Positions 5,242 to 11,528 of a stretch of 11,528 nt of DNA are shown piece by piece. Numbering within the stretch: the first letter of the stretch is position 1; each line of letters starts with the position of its first letter. Source of the DNA: Planctomycetaceae bacterium (GTDB lineage Bacteria > Planctomycetota > Planctomycetia > Pirellulales > Thermoguttaceae); assembly GCA_031287585.1 (NCBI GenBank), contig JAITST010000114.1, forward strand, positions 1 to 11,528, in the 5' to 3' direction. The translations under genes were made by a program, and so were the position numbers. The notes below the pieces were generated by a model. The model made no database searches and was not told where the DNA came from. It saw only the letters and a list, made by a program, of their open reading frames with translations.

Positions 5242-5952
5242 ATGATTGAACTTGGTGTAAATATCGACCACGTTGCGACTATTCGGCAGGCACGTAAGAC
5301 TTTTGAGCCAGACCCTGTTTGGGCGGCGGTTCAGGCGGAGTTGGGCGGAGCGGACGGAATTACCGTGCATTTACGGGAAGACCGGCGGCATATCAATGAC
5401 CGCGACGTTCGTATTTTGCGGCAGACTGTTACCGCTAAACTTAACCTAGAAATGGCTTGTGAACCTAGCATTGTCGCGATTGCGTTGGATGTCAAACCCG
5501 ACCAAGCGACGCTCGTTCCTGAACGCCGCGAGGAAATCACGACCGAAGGCGGGCTTAACGTTCGTGCTGGAATAAAGTCGATAACTGATGTTGTTCGCCG
5601 TCTGCAAGATGCTGGTATCGCGACAAGTTTATTTCTCGACCCCGATTCCGAACAGGTCAAAGCCGGTATCGAAACTGGTTGCCAGGCAATTGAGTTACAT
5701 ACCGGCTCTTACGCGCTCGCAAAAACAGTGACCGAACGAGAAACTGAATTATCAAAACTCGCCGCCGCAAGTTCGTTGATTGTTGACGCTGGTTTACGTT
5801 TGCACGCTGGACACGGATTGACGTATCACAACGTTCTGCCGATAGCATCAATAAATCAAATGCGTGAACTGAATATCGGACATAGCATCATCGCACGTTC
5901 AATAATGGTTGGTCTCAAAGACGCTGTCGCGGAGATGAAACGGCTGCTATGA
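5242..5952 (+). CDS. pdxJ: Pyridoxine 5'-phosphate synthase
   Basis: Last step of the DXP-dependent route to vitamin B6: condenses 3-amino-2-oxopropyl phosphate with 1-deoxy-D-xylulose 5-phosphate to give pyridoxine 5'-phosphate. It is a cytoplasmic TIM barrel. The protein is 236 aa, slightly shorter than the E. coli enzyme. The catalytic residues fall at the classical positions: H43 (HLREDRRHI), E70 (NLEMA) and H191 (HAGHGL). LGVNIDHVATIRQAR (4-18), PERREEITTEGGL (93-105), IELHTG (150-155) and LNIGHSIIARSI are also intact. The ATG at 5242 gives the exact family N-terminus. Its stop overlaps the next start (ATGA), so the downstream transporter is probably translated from the same mRNA. No other B6 gene is present. 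Confidence 0.97.
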   Translation: MIELGVNIDHVATIRQARKTFEPDPVWAAVQAELGGADGITVHLREDRRHINDRDVRILRQTVTAKLNLEMACEPSIVAIALDVKPDQATLVPERREEITTEGGLNVRAGIKSITDVVRRLQDAGIATSLFLDPDSEQVKAGIETGCQAIELHTGSYALAKTVTERETELSKLAAASSLIVDAGLRLHAGHGLTYHNVLPIASINQMRELNIGHSIIARSIMVGLKDAVAEMKRLL

Positions 5953-6887
5953 TTCCGTTACTGGGTACCGTTGCCGCTGTTGTAATACGGATAATTGTCA
6001 ATCCGTTGTCAAATGTTTTTCAGAAACGGATATGTGCGGACGGGCAGTCGCCGTTGTTTGCAAACAGGATGACATACGGTATTTTGGCGGTTGTTGTGTT
6101 GTCGTTTTTTCTCGCAAAATACTTTGTAACAGGTTTACGTGATACGGGAAACTTTTTTGAGTTTCCTACGGAGTTTTGGTTTTATTCTTTGATGGTAGGT
6201 TTGTTTGGGGCGGTTGGTAACGGTTGTCTTGTTAAGGCAGTACAGAGCGGTGAACTTTCTGTTCTTGGTCCAATAAGCGCGTACAAGCCGGTAGTCGGTG
6301 TAATTTTCGGGGTGATACTGTTGAGAGAAGTACCAACGTTACTCGGTTTTTGGGGTATCGTTATTATCATTGTCGGTAGTTACTTTGTCATAGACAAAAC
6401 GATAAACGGCGTGGACACTGTGAGTGGCGGTATGTGGACTCTGATGAAACGCCCCGATTTGTGTTATCGTGCTGCGGCAATGGTTTTGGCAGCAATTGAG
6501 GCGGTTTTTATAAAGAAGGTAATTTTATTGACAGACCCGAATACCGCGTTTGTAGTTTGGTGTGTTAGCGGATTTACGTTTGCAACACTATTTTATCCGG
6601 TAGCAAAACAGGCGGGCGAAACAGAACACGAAAACGCGATTGCAAGAACGCATTGGCACTGGTACGCAATGCTTGTTTGTACGGTTGGTACGATGCAGTG
6701 GGCGACAAATTACGCATTCGCCAAAATGCCGGTTGGCTACGCCCTGGCACTGTTCCAACTGTCAGCGGTGTTAAGTGTACTGTGCGGTTGGTTCTTCTTC
6801 GACGAGAAAAATATAATGCGGAAATTATTTGCGGCGACGGTGATGGCGGTTGGTTCGGTATTGATAATTCTGTCGTCGGGAAAATGA
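5949..6887 (+). CDS. EamA/DMT-family transporter
   Basis: Inner-membrane protein of 312 aa, of the drug/metabolite transporter superfamily, with about ten hydrophobic segments in two EamA halves. The first half ends with KAVQSGELSVLGPISAYKP (96-114) and a following helix with GVILLRE. The second half has the matching YAFAKMPVGYALALFQLSAV (255-274) and a helix ending in WFFFDEK. A hydrophilic loop near 219-235 separates two helices of the second half. The start codon overlaps the pdxJ stop (ATGA), so translation is probably coupled. DMT proteins move many small metabolites. Placement after pdxJ makes a B6-related or other metabolite plausible, but this is only a neighbour-based guess. No Shine-Dalgarno sequence is seen, as expected for a coupled start. 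Confidence 0.88.
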   Translation: MIPLLGTVAAVVIRIIVNPLSNVFQKRICADGQSPLFANRMTYGILAVVVLSFFLAKYFVTGLRDTGNFFEFPTEFWFYSLMVGLFGAVGNGCLVKAVQSGELSVLGPISAYKPVVGVIFGVILLREVPTLLGFWGIVIIIVGSYFVIDKTINGVDTVSGGMWTLMKRPDLCYRAAAMVLAAIEAVFIKKVILLTDPNTAFVVWCVSGFTFATLFYPVAKQAGETEHENAIARTHWHWYAMLVCTVGTMQWATNYAFAKMPVGYALALFQLSAVLSVLCGWFFFDEKNIMRKLFAATVMAVGSVLIILSSGK

Positions 6888-6948
6888 ATAACAAATAACA
6901 AACTCGTAGCAAAACTCCCAAAATCCGCGCGGCTGAAATGACGGTCAC

Positions 6949-6976
6949 TTGACAGAAATTTTTTCTAGGTTATAAT
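6949..6976 (+). promoter_or_regulatory. Consensus sigma70 promoter of the tRNA gene
   Basis: TTGACA (6949-6954) and TATAAT (6971-6976) match the consensus exactly with a 16-bp spacer. Predicted initiation near 6983 leaves a leader of about 17 bases before the mature tRNA. This is the strongest promoter by sequence in the window. Confidence 0.8.
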
Positions 6977-6999
6977 TTTTGTTCGCTTTCGTTGGTGTT

Positions 7000-7072
7000 G
7001 CCCGCGTAGCTCAACTGGCAGAGCGCAGCTTTCGTAAAGCTGAGGTTGAGGGTTCAATTCCCCCCGCGGGCT
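7000..7072 (+). tRNA. tRNA-Thr (anticodon CGU)
   Basis: A full cloverleaf can be drawn. The acceptor stem GCCCGCG (7000-7006) pairs with CGCGGGC (7065-7071). The D stem is GCTC/GAGC. The anticodon stem CAGCT/AGCTG holds the 7-base loop TTCGTAA, with anticodon CGT at 7033-7035 (reads ACG, Thr). The T stem is 7048-7052 with 7060-7064 around the loop TTCAATT. The T stem has one A-C mismatch (7049 with 7063). The discriminator base is T and no CCA is encoded, so CCA must be added by the nucleotidyltransferase. A T6 run begins at 7072. Confidence 0.95.
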
Positions 7073-7080
7073 TTTTTCTT
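7072..7080 (+). terminator. T-run ending the tRNA transcript
   Basis: TTTTTTCTT directly follows the acceptor stem. With the GC-rich T arm and acceptor strand just before it, this probably acts as the tRNA terminator. No separate hairpin is present. Confidence 0.4.
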
Positions 7081-7115
7081 GTATCGATTTTGACTGTTTG
7101 TTGCGTTTTTCTGTC

Positions 7116-7144
7116 TTGACTTTATTGTATATCTTTCCTACAAT
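7116..7144 (+). promoter_or_regulatory. Candidate promoter of the GT11 gene
   Basis: TTGACT (7116-7121), a 17-bp spacer and TACAAT (7139-7144) form a good sigma70-like promoter. Predicted initiation near 7151 leaves a leader of about 55 bases. Confidence 0.65.
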
Positions 7145-7145
7145 C

Positions 7146-7177
7146 TTGTGTGTTTCTGTCGTTTTTTGCTCACACAA
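7146..7177 (+). repeat. Hairpin at the start of the GT11 leader
   Basis: TTGTGTG (7146-7152) pairs exactly with CACACAA (7171-7177) across an 18-base loop containing T6. It overlaps the predicted transcription start, so it could be either a 5'-end stem-loop or a DNA-level site. Confidence 0.3.
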
Positions 7178-7193
7178 CGTTTGTTGAATCGTA

Positions 7194-7200
7194 AGAGAGG
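7194..7200 (+). promoter_or_regulatory. Shine-Dalgarno-like site deciding the TTG start
   Basis: AGAGAGG lies 6 bases before the TTG at 7207. It partly matches the AGGAGG consensus. The in-frame TAA at 7192-7194 excludes any longer start, so this site supports TTG as the initiation codon of the GT11 gene. Confidence 0.5.
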
Positions 7201-7206
7201 CCGACT

Positions 7207-8106
7207 TTGCTTGTTTTTAGAATTTTTGCTGGTTTGGGAAACCAACTTTTTCAATACGCTGCCGGACGGGCGTTGGCAGCGCGATATGGTTGCGATTTCG
7301 TTATTGATACCAGCGATGTTGGCTCGTCGCATCGTATCATCGGTATTAATGCTTTCAACATAACAGCACAAGAAGTTGACCCGATGATTGCGAAACGTTT
7401 GCGGTTCAAAAAAAATCTTTGGGTGCGGATTATGAAGGTACTGACAAAACGCGACATTCGACGCGGTAATCCGTTCTTTATTCAAAACCTGACTCCAGAC
7501 GAATTTGACGCGATAGATATTGACCCGATACATAACGACTACTACTTTGAAGGATTTTACCAGTCGGAACGTAATTTTGTGGAATATACCGACGTGATAC
7601 GTGCAGAACTAACGTTACGTACTCCGTTTGAAAACGCTGTGTCAGAGGGGAAAAACGGTGATATTGCCAAAGCAATGGCTGATTGTAATTCTGTAAGCAT
7701 GCATATTCGCCGCGGTGATTATTATGCCACAAAACGCAACCGCAGAAATTACGCGATACCGCTTGCGGATTACTGTCACAAGGCGATGCGTTTGATTGGA
7801 GACCGCATTACGAATCCTAAATACTTTGTTTTTTCGGATGATTTCAACTGGGTTCGTGAGAATATAAAATTTGATAATCCGTATGAATTTGTGGAAGGTA
7901 ATGATGGCAGTAAAGTATATTGCGACATTGTTCTGATGAGCCGTTGTTGTCATCATATAATTTCAAACAGTACGTTTTCTTGGTGGGGTGCGTGGCTTAA
8001 TCCGCGTTCAGATAAACAAGTTATAACGCCGTTCCCTTGGTCCCCGGCCAGTCCACCGCAAGACAATGTTCCCAACGAGTGGATAAAACTTGATTATAGA
8101 TCGTAG
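7207..8106 (+). CDS. Glycosyltransferase family 11, alpha-1,2-fucosyltransferase-like
   Basis: GT11 enzymes transfer fucose from GDP-fucose, usually in alpha-1,2 linkage to galactose, in cytoplasmic synthesis of surface glycans. The N-terminal FAGLGNQLFQYAAGRALA (7-24) is the diagnostic GLGNQ nucleotide-site segment. HIRRGDY (166-172) is the family's donor-binding motif, YFVFSDD (206-212) follows, and NSTFSWWGAWLN (254-265) is the typical C-terminal motif. At 299 aa the protein is of normal length. It starts with TTG, which is the only option because a stop lies five codons upstream, and the family N-terminus fits it exactly. I see no signal peptide or membrane helix. A sugar-phosphate transferase gene 1.5 kb downstream may share a pathway, but proB lies between them. 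Acceptor and linkage cannot be read from sequence. Confidence 0.93.
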   Translation: MLVFRIFAGLGNQLFQYAAGRALAARYGCDFVIDTSDVGSSHRIIGINAFNITAQEVDPMIAKRLRFKKNLWVRIMKVLTKRDIRRGNPFFIQNLTPDEFDAIDIDPIHNDYYFEGFYQSERNFVEYTDVIRAELTLRTPFENAVSEGKNGDIAKAMADCNSVSMHIRRGDYYATKRNRRNYAIPLADYCHKAMRLIGDRITNPKYFVFSDDFNWVRENIKFDNPYEFVEGNDGSKVYCDIVLMSRCCHHIISNSTFSWWGAWLNPRSDKQVITPFPWSPASPPQDNVPNEWIKLDYRS

Positions 8107-8115
8107 TGTCCCCCT

Positions 8116-8161
8116 TTGAAAATGTGTAACAATTTTGTACAATGTGCAAAACAGTTATAAT
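8116..8161 (+). promoter_or_regulatory. Candidate proB promoter(s)
   Basis: TTGAAA (8116-8121), a 16-bp spacer and TACAAT (8138-8143) form one candidate. A second -10, an exact TATAAT at 8156-8161, has only a poor -35 (TTTTGT, 8133-8138). The first would start near 8150 and the second near 8168; both leave short leaders that include the mini-ORF at 8182. Confidence 0.5.
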
Positions 8162-8181
8162 AAATTAAGCAATCAAATTCA

Positions 8182-8202
8182 ATGAAAAAATCTGACCGAT
8201 GA
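8182..8202 (+). promoter_or_regulatory. Mini-ORF overlapping the proB start
   Basis: ATG at 8182 opens a six-residue frame (MKKSDR) whose TGA (8200-8202) overlaps the proB ATG (8199-8201) as ATGA. The AAAAAA after its start is typical of well-translated bacterial starts. proB itself has no Shine-Dalgarno sequence, so the mini-ORF could deliver ribosomes to proB by reinitiation. Chance occurrence cannot be excluded. Confidence 0.35.
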
Positions 8203-9362
8203 GAAGTATTGTACGTGATGAAGTATTGCAGTCGTCGGACGTGATTGTTGTTAAGGTTGGAACGAACGTTTTGACCAGCAGCGACGGTATGCTTAACGAA
8301 TCACGAATCGCTGACATTTGCTCTGAACTGCATAGGATGATGCAACGCGGTAAGAAACTTGTGTTGGTTAGTAGCGGTGCGGTTGGTGCCGGAATGGGGC
8401 GGCTTGATTTGAAGGAACGTCCGACAGAGTTGCCTAAATTGCAAGCGGTCGCGGCGGTGGGGCAAGGGCGGCTCATCGCGACTTACGAAAAGTTTTTCGA
8501 TACGTTTGGAGTACGTGTTGCACAAGTTCTGTTGACAGCCGACGACCTCGCCGAACGAAGCCGTTACCTTCACGTTCGTAACACGTTTCGTACGTTGTTA
8601 CAGTTTAACGATAATCCGCAATACCGCGACAAACAAATTATCCCGATTGTAAACGAGAACGACACGGTTAGTGTTGACGAACTTCGTACAACGTTTGGCG
8701 ATAACGACAAACTCGCGTCGCTGGTAGCCGGACTTTTTGACGCGCCTCTGTTGATTCTGTTGAGTGACGTTGACGGTTTATACGACCGTGACCCAAGTGA
8801 CCCACAAGCGAAGTTGATAACGGTAGTCGAGGAGTGGTCGCAAGACTTTATGACAATGGCGGTTGAAAAACATTCCAAACGCAGCAAGGGCGGAATGGCG
8901 AGCAAACTCCGTGCGGCACGTTCTATCATAGAAGGCAACGGTAACGTAATAATAGCCAACGGCGACAAACGCGGTACGCTGTCGCGGATATTCGACGCAC
9001 AGGAAGAAGGTACGATTTTCCTGATTCAATCAACGAGACTGTCCGCGCGGAAACGCTGGATAGGATTCGCAACACAACCAACAGGTTCGATAACGTTAGA
9101 CGACGGAGCGGTAAGGGCGACGGTGGAGAGCCGAAAAAGTTTGTTGCCGATTGGTATCATAGGAGTAACCGGCAATTTCCGTGAAGGCGAGGTTGTATCG
9201 TTGCTGGACAAAAACGGAGTTGAAGTTGGACGCGGTCTAACAAACTACGCAGCAACCGACATCCAAAAAATACGCGGCAAAAAAACCAACGAAATACAGG
9301 AAATTCTGGGACGTTGCGATTACAAAGAAGTCGTACATCAAGACAATATGCAGTGGACGTAG
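8199..9362 (+). CDS. proB: Glutamate 5-kinase with C-terminal PUA domain
   Basis: Phosphorylates L-glutamate with ATP to gamma-glutamyl phosphate, the first step of proline synthesis in the cytoplasm. The amino acid kinase domain spans about 13-255, with VVKVGTNVLT (17-26), VSSGAVGAG (57-65), NENDTVSVDE (152-161), FGDNDKLASLVA (166-177), LLSDVDGLYDRDP (187-199) and KGGMASKLRAA (230-240). The usual GTGGM is replaced here by SKGGM. A PUA domain follows (about 280-375), with LSARKRWIGF and RGLTNYAATDI. At 387 aa it is about 20 residues longer than the E. coli enzyme. The wording of several motifs recalls planctomycete homologs, from memory. The ATG at 8199 has no Shine-Dalgarno sequence and overlaps a six-codon reading frame. 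proA is not adjacent. Feedback inhibition by proline is known for the family but cannot be judged here. Confidence 0.96.
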   Translation: MRSIVRDEVLQSSDVIVVKVGTNVLTSSDGMLNESRIADICSELHRMMQRGKKLVLVSSGAVGAGMGRLDLKERPTELPKLQAVAAVGQGRLIATYEKFFDTFGVRVAQVLLTADDLAERSRYLHVRNTFRTLLQFNDNPQYRDKQIIPIVNENDTVSVDELRTTFGDNDKLASLVAGLFDAPLLILLSDVDGLYDRDPSDPQAKLITVVEEWSQDFMTMAVEKHSKRSKGGMASKLRAARSIIEGNGNVIIANGDKRGTLSRIFDAQEEGTIFLIQSTRLSARKRWIGFATQPTGSITLDDGAVRATVESRKSLLPIGIIGVTGNFREGEVVSLLDKNGVEVGRGLTNYAATDIQKIRGKKTNEIQEILGRCDYKEVVHQDNMQWT

Positions 9363-9490
9363 AAATAACAACCGGGTAAAAAGTGCGTTGCTCTTGCCGC
9401 CATTTGCGGACTGCTGTTCCTGGACTCGCTAGTCTTTGACAATGAGAAATTGGTTTCCGAATAAGTCTAAAAAATTTTTGTCTTAACACT
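9363..9490. other. Intergenic stretch after proB, nothing firm
   Basis: Only small hairpins are seen: CCGC/GCGG (9397-9400 with 9406-9409) and GACT/AGTC near 9423-9434. Neither is followed directly by a T-run, and no clear proB terminator is present. An A6T5 tract lies near 9470-9480. Confidence 0.3.
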
Positions 9491-9518
9491 TTGCAACGCT
9501 TGTGCGATTGTGTACAAT
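9491..9518 (+). promoter_or_regulatory. Candidate promoter of the sugar transferase gene
   Basis: TTGCAA (9491-9496), a 16-bp spacer and TACAAT (9513-9518). The leader would be about 75 bases to the ATG at 9599, or 130 bases to the ATG at 9656. Confidence 0.5.
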
Positions 9519-9598
9519 GATGGATATTTTAGTTTGTTATAGATTGGCGGGGCGTTTTGTTTTCGCTATGTATTTTGAAATACAACGTATTTTGAAGT

Positions 9599-10477
9599 AT
9601 GCCGCTGCGTTTCAGTACAAAATTTTTTATTGGGCTTTGGTTAAGTTCAGTTGTTATGGATAACTTACCGTCATCAATTATAAATTCGTCGGGCATATTT
9701 GGAGAATCATCTAGCGTAATCCGATTCGTTGAAAATAATCAGCGATGCCCGGAACCGGGTAAAACGAGTTACTTCGGCTGGAAAGACTATGTTGACCAGA
9801 TACTTGCAATACCGTTGTTTGTGATTTCAATACCGATTGTTTTGCTCGCGATATTGATTGTTCGCGCGACATCGAAAGGATCGGGATTGTACTCGCAAGT
9901 TCGTGTCGGTAAGGATGGCAAAGTTTTCACGATGTACAAGGTTCGCTCGATGCGCGTTGACGCGGAATCGGCGACAGGGGCGGTTTGGGCAAGTAAACAA
10001 GACCCGCGAGTGACGACGGTTGGACGCGTATTCCGCAAGTTACACATCGACGAATTGCCGCAACTTTGGAACGTAATCAAGGGTGAGATGTCGCTGGTAG
10101 GTCCGCGACCAGAACGTCCGCAAATCGTAAACATTCTTGACCAGAAAATTGACGGATACATCTACCGATTGTATGTAAAACCCGGCATAACCGGTTACGC
10201 ACAACTAAACCAAAGTTCCGACCACGACCTTAACGATGTCCGCCGTAAGATAGTTTATGACTTAGAATACATTCAACACGCGTCGTTCACGTTCGACCTG
10301 ATATTAATTTTCGGAACGATACTAAAATCAATGCACCTGCTTAACGAAAGAACACTGAAAATGCTCGGACTCTACAAACGGGTAGAAGACAGTCAATGGG
10401 CAGACCCGTTACTCGTATCGCCGGAACTAATAAACCCGAACACACAAACACTCTCCGACATCCTTCGCTCATCGTAA
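9599..10477 (+). CDS. Monotopic sugar-phosphate transferase (initiating glycosyltransferase)
   Basis: Bacterial sugar transferase family (PglC / C-terminal WcaJ type). It moves a sugar phosphate from a nucleotide sugar to undecaprenyl phosphate at the inner membrane, the first step of many exopolysaccharide, capsule or O-glycan pathways. One hydrophobic segment at about 69-90 would be the re-entrant membrane helix. It is followed by QVRVGKDGKVFTMYKVRSMR (100-119), DPRVTTVGR (135-143), the catalytic Asp-Glu dyad D151-E152 in IDELPQLWNVIKGEMSLVGP, and KPGITGYAQ (194-202). It lacks the multi-helix N-terminal module of full-length WcaJ/WbaP proteins. The length is 292 aa from the ATG at 9599. An ATG at 9656 would give 273 aa and start in a polar region; neither start has a Shine-Dalgarno sequence. 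No other polysaccharide genes directly adjoin it. The sugar is unknown. Confidence 0.93.
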   Translation: MPLRFSTKFFIGLWLSSVVMDNLPSSIINSSGIFGESSSVIRFVENNQRCPEPGKTSYFGWKDYVDQILAIPLFVISIPIVLLAILIVRATSKGSGLYSQVRVGKDGKVFTMYKVRSMRVDAESATGAVWASKQDPRVTTVGRVFRKLHIDELPQLWNVIKGEMSLVGPRPERPQIVNILDQKIDGYIYRLYVKPGITGYAQLNQSSDHDLNDVRRKIVYDLEYIQHASFTFDLILIFGTILKSMHLLNERTLKMLGLYKRVEDSQWADPLLVSPELINPNTQTLSDILRSS

Positions 10478-10693
10478 TCTGCTCAAAACTGTAATTCTGT
10501 AATTCTTGCGTAATACCTATTTGTGTCCGCAAATTTGATGAGGATGTTATCGTATCTTTGTGTACCCCGGTTGTTTTGCGAATAATTTGCGGTCGGATTG
10601 TGCCTATTCAACACATATTATTACCGTAGGGACAACATTTGATCTGCCCCGTGCGGCTTGTATCGTTCCCCGCTCCATTTATGGTTACGGCTT
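10478..10693. other. Convergent intergenic region with inverted and tandem repeats
   Basis: Lies between the stops of two converging genes. CCGCAAATT (10527-10535) pairs exactly with AATTTGCGG (10584-10592) across a 48-base loop, a possible shared terminator, though the loop is long. A tandem 8-bp repeat (CTGTAATT twice) lies at 10489-10504. No gene or recognised RNA is seen. Confidence 0.4.
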
Positions 10694-11528
10694 TTATCCG
10701 TGAACTAAACTCTCACTAAATTCCTCAATGCTACCGCAAACGGCAGCACATTGGATAAGCGATTCTAAAGCGGTTAAGTCGGTATAAGACAATACCGCTT
10801 TCTCAATATTTCGGGGTACTTTTTTGAAACGAAATTTTAGAAAAGACAAAACGGATTCGGCTTTAGTCTTCGCGACTTCGTCCCTAATCAAATCAATAAA
10901 TTTATGACCCATTTTTGTTTTTAACTCCTCTAATGTGTTAAAATTTGCTTGTATAAATGCGTCCTTGTACGCATCAAGTTTTACCTTTTCGCTGTACACC
11001 GCAATCCCTTGTGTCATCATACTTTCTACGTCGTCCATACCGACATCGCTTCGCAGACTGTATAGCCACCGGCAATCGTCACGCGGTAACTCGCTCGACA
11101 CTATTATCTGTGTCGGGCACGTCTCACCGCTCACGTAGTAAATACCCGGCGCGGCGTTGTTCACCTCAAACTCCGTGTTCAAATCGTTCAACAGACTACG
11201 TTTCCGATACGTCACAACTAGCGTCATCGACATATCCGACATCCGCGTTCGCTCGCGTTCCGCGTAAAACGAGGCATAAGCACGCAGTTTGTAGTAGTCG
11301 AAAATTGACACCGACACGTTCGGCGACTTGTACTCAATGACGTTGCTCTGCCGAAAAATCTGACCAATACTCTTCTTAATCTGCAAAGCCCGTTTCAACT
11401 TGATAATCAACAGGTCAATTTTCACCGCTCCCGAAGTCAACTGGAACTCGTCGTGGTATTCAAGTGCGTTGCCGTACTCGAAAAACTCCGCCCGCATCGC
11501 CTGCTGAAACGCCGTATGCCAATTTATC
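10694..11528 (-). CDS. Uncharacterised PD-(D/E)XK nuclease-like protein (5' end outside window)
   Basis: The frame is open from the TAA at 10694-10696 to the window edge. The residues before the first internal ATG (11497) read INWHTAFQQA and continue into AEFFEYGNALEYHDEFQLTS. This resembles the N-terminus of a family of hypothetical proteins that I recall from several bacterial phyla, so the true start is probably beyond 11528. About 277 residues are visible. Counting from the ATG at 11497, D28 (VKIDLLIIK) and E55-Y-K57 (NVIEYKSP) give the D...ExK pattern of the PD-(D/E)XK nuclease fold. GIYYVSG and a C-terminal helical part follow. Relatives are sometimes annotated as transposase-like, but no terminal repeats or other mobile-element signs are seen here. 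Nuclease activity is predicted only; the biological role is unknown. Confidence 0.75.
   Translation of the reverse strand, partial: INWHTAFQQAMRAEFFEYGNALEYHDEFQLTSGAVKIDLLIIKLKRALQIKKSIGQIFRQSNVIEYKSPNVSVSIFDYYKLRAYASFYAERERTRMSDMSMTLVVTYRKRSLLNDLNTEFEVNNAAPGIYYVSGETCPTQIIVSSELPRDDCRWLYSLRSDVGMDDVESMMTQGIAVYSEKVKLDAYKDAFIQANFNTLEELKTKMGHKFIDLIRDEVAKTKAESVLSFLKFRFKKVPRNIEKAVLSYTDLTALESLIQCAAVCGSIEEFSESLVHG

Noticed and set aside
4993..5370. Open frame of 125 codons on the - strand
   Set aside because: Its first third is antisense to pdxJ and the rest crosses the pdxJ promoter and the repeat block. Composition is not protein-like, and no homology is recognised.
9369..9464. In-frame stretch after the proB stop reading as a hydrophobic peptide (ALAAICGLLFLDSLVF)
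   Set aside because: It has no ATG, GTG or TTG start before the hydrophobic part and follows two stops (TAG at 9360, TAA at 9366). It may be a chance frame; known ProB proteins end where this one does.
9568..9663. 31-codon frame overlapping the sugar transferase start
   Set aside because: Both possible starts of the sugar transferase lie inside it, it has no Shine-Dalgarno sequence, and the amino acid content (many Phe and Tyr) follows from AT-rich DNA.
1..11528. CRISPR arrays, insertion sequences, phage genes, toxin-antitoxin pairs
   Set aside because: No regularly spaced repeats, transposase motifs with terminal repeats or small paired genes were seen on either strand.

Overview
This 11.5 kb window looks like an ordinary chromosomal stretch of a bacterium, most plausibly a member of the Planctomycetota or the wider PVC group. 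That placement is an inference from the flavour of several proteins (the glutamate 5-kinase in particular) and from the scarcity of Shine-Dalgarno sequences. It has not been tested by a tree. GC content is intermediate by eye. I see no insertion sequence, phage gene, CRISPR array or plasmid module.

Layout. The extreme left may hold the tail of a gene (1-78). Then come, on the + strand, rpe (ribulose-phosphate 3-epimerase), accD (acetyl-CoA carboxylase beta subunit), an HD-domain phosphohydrolase-like protein and an SprA-family putative zinc metalloprotease. A lone ABC-2-type ATPase lies on the - strand and converges on the metalloprotease gene across a strong inverted repeat. A 498-base divergent intergenic region rich in symmetric sequence follows. 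After it come pdxJ and an EamA/DMT transporter (ATGA overlap), tRNA-Thr(CGU), a GT11 fucosyltransferase-like gene, proB and a monotopic sugar-phosphate transferase. A converging - strand gene runs off the right edge. It resembles a family of uncharacterised PD-(D/E)XK nuclease-fold proteins.

How the genes fit together. They are mostly independent housekeeping units: pentose phosphate, fatty acid, pyridoxal phosphate and proline synthesis. Two glycan genes (GT11 and the sugar transferase) may serve a cell-surface polysaccharide, but proB lies between them and each gene has its own promoter candidate. Only pdxJ-EamA is a convincing overlapping pair.

Regulatory texture. Most transcription units have a promoter candidate with a TTGnnn-like -35, a 16-17 bp spacer and a -10 that is usually TACAAT. 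The tRNA alone has the exact TTGACA/TATAAT consensus. Start codons mostly lack a Shine-Dalgarno sequence, and two genes share a CAA/CTAA-rich unstructured leader. Several gene ends carry perfect or near-perfect inverted repeats, often without a proper T-run.

I found no clear new multi-gene system. The most worthwhile leads are the structured region at 4960-5071, the terminator-like hairpin in the ABC gene leader, the mini-ORF overlapping the proB start, the two possible starts of the HD protein, and the two poorly understood proteins (SprA-like and PD-(D/E)XK-like).
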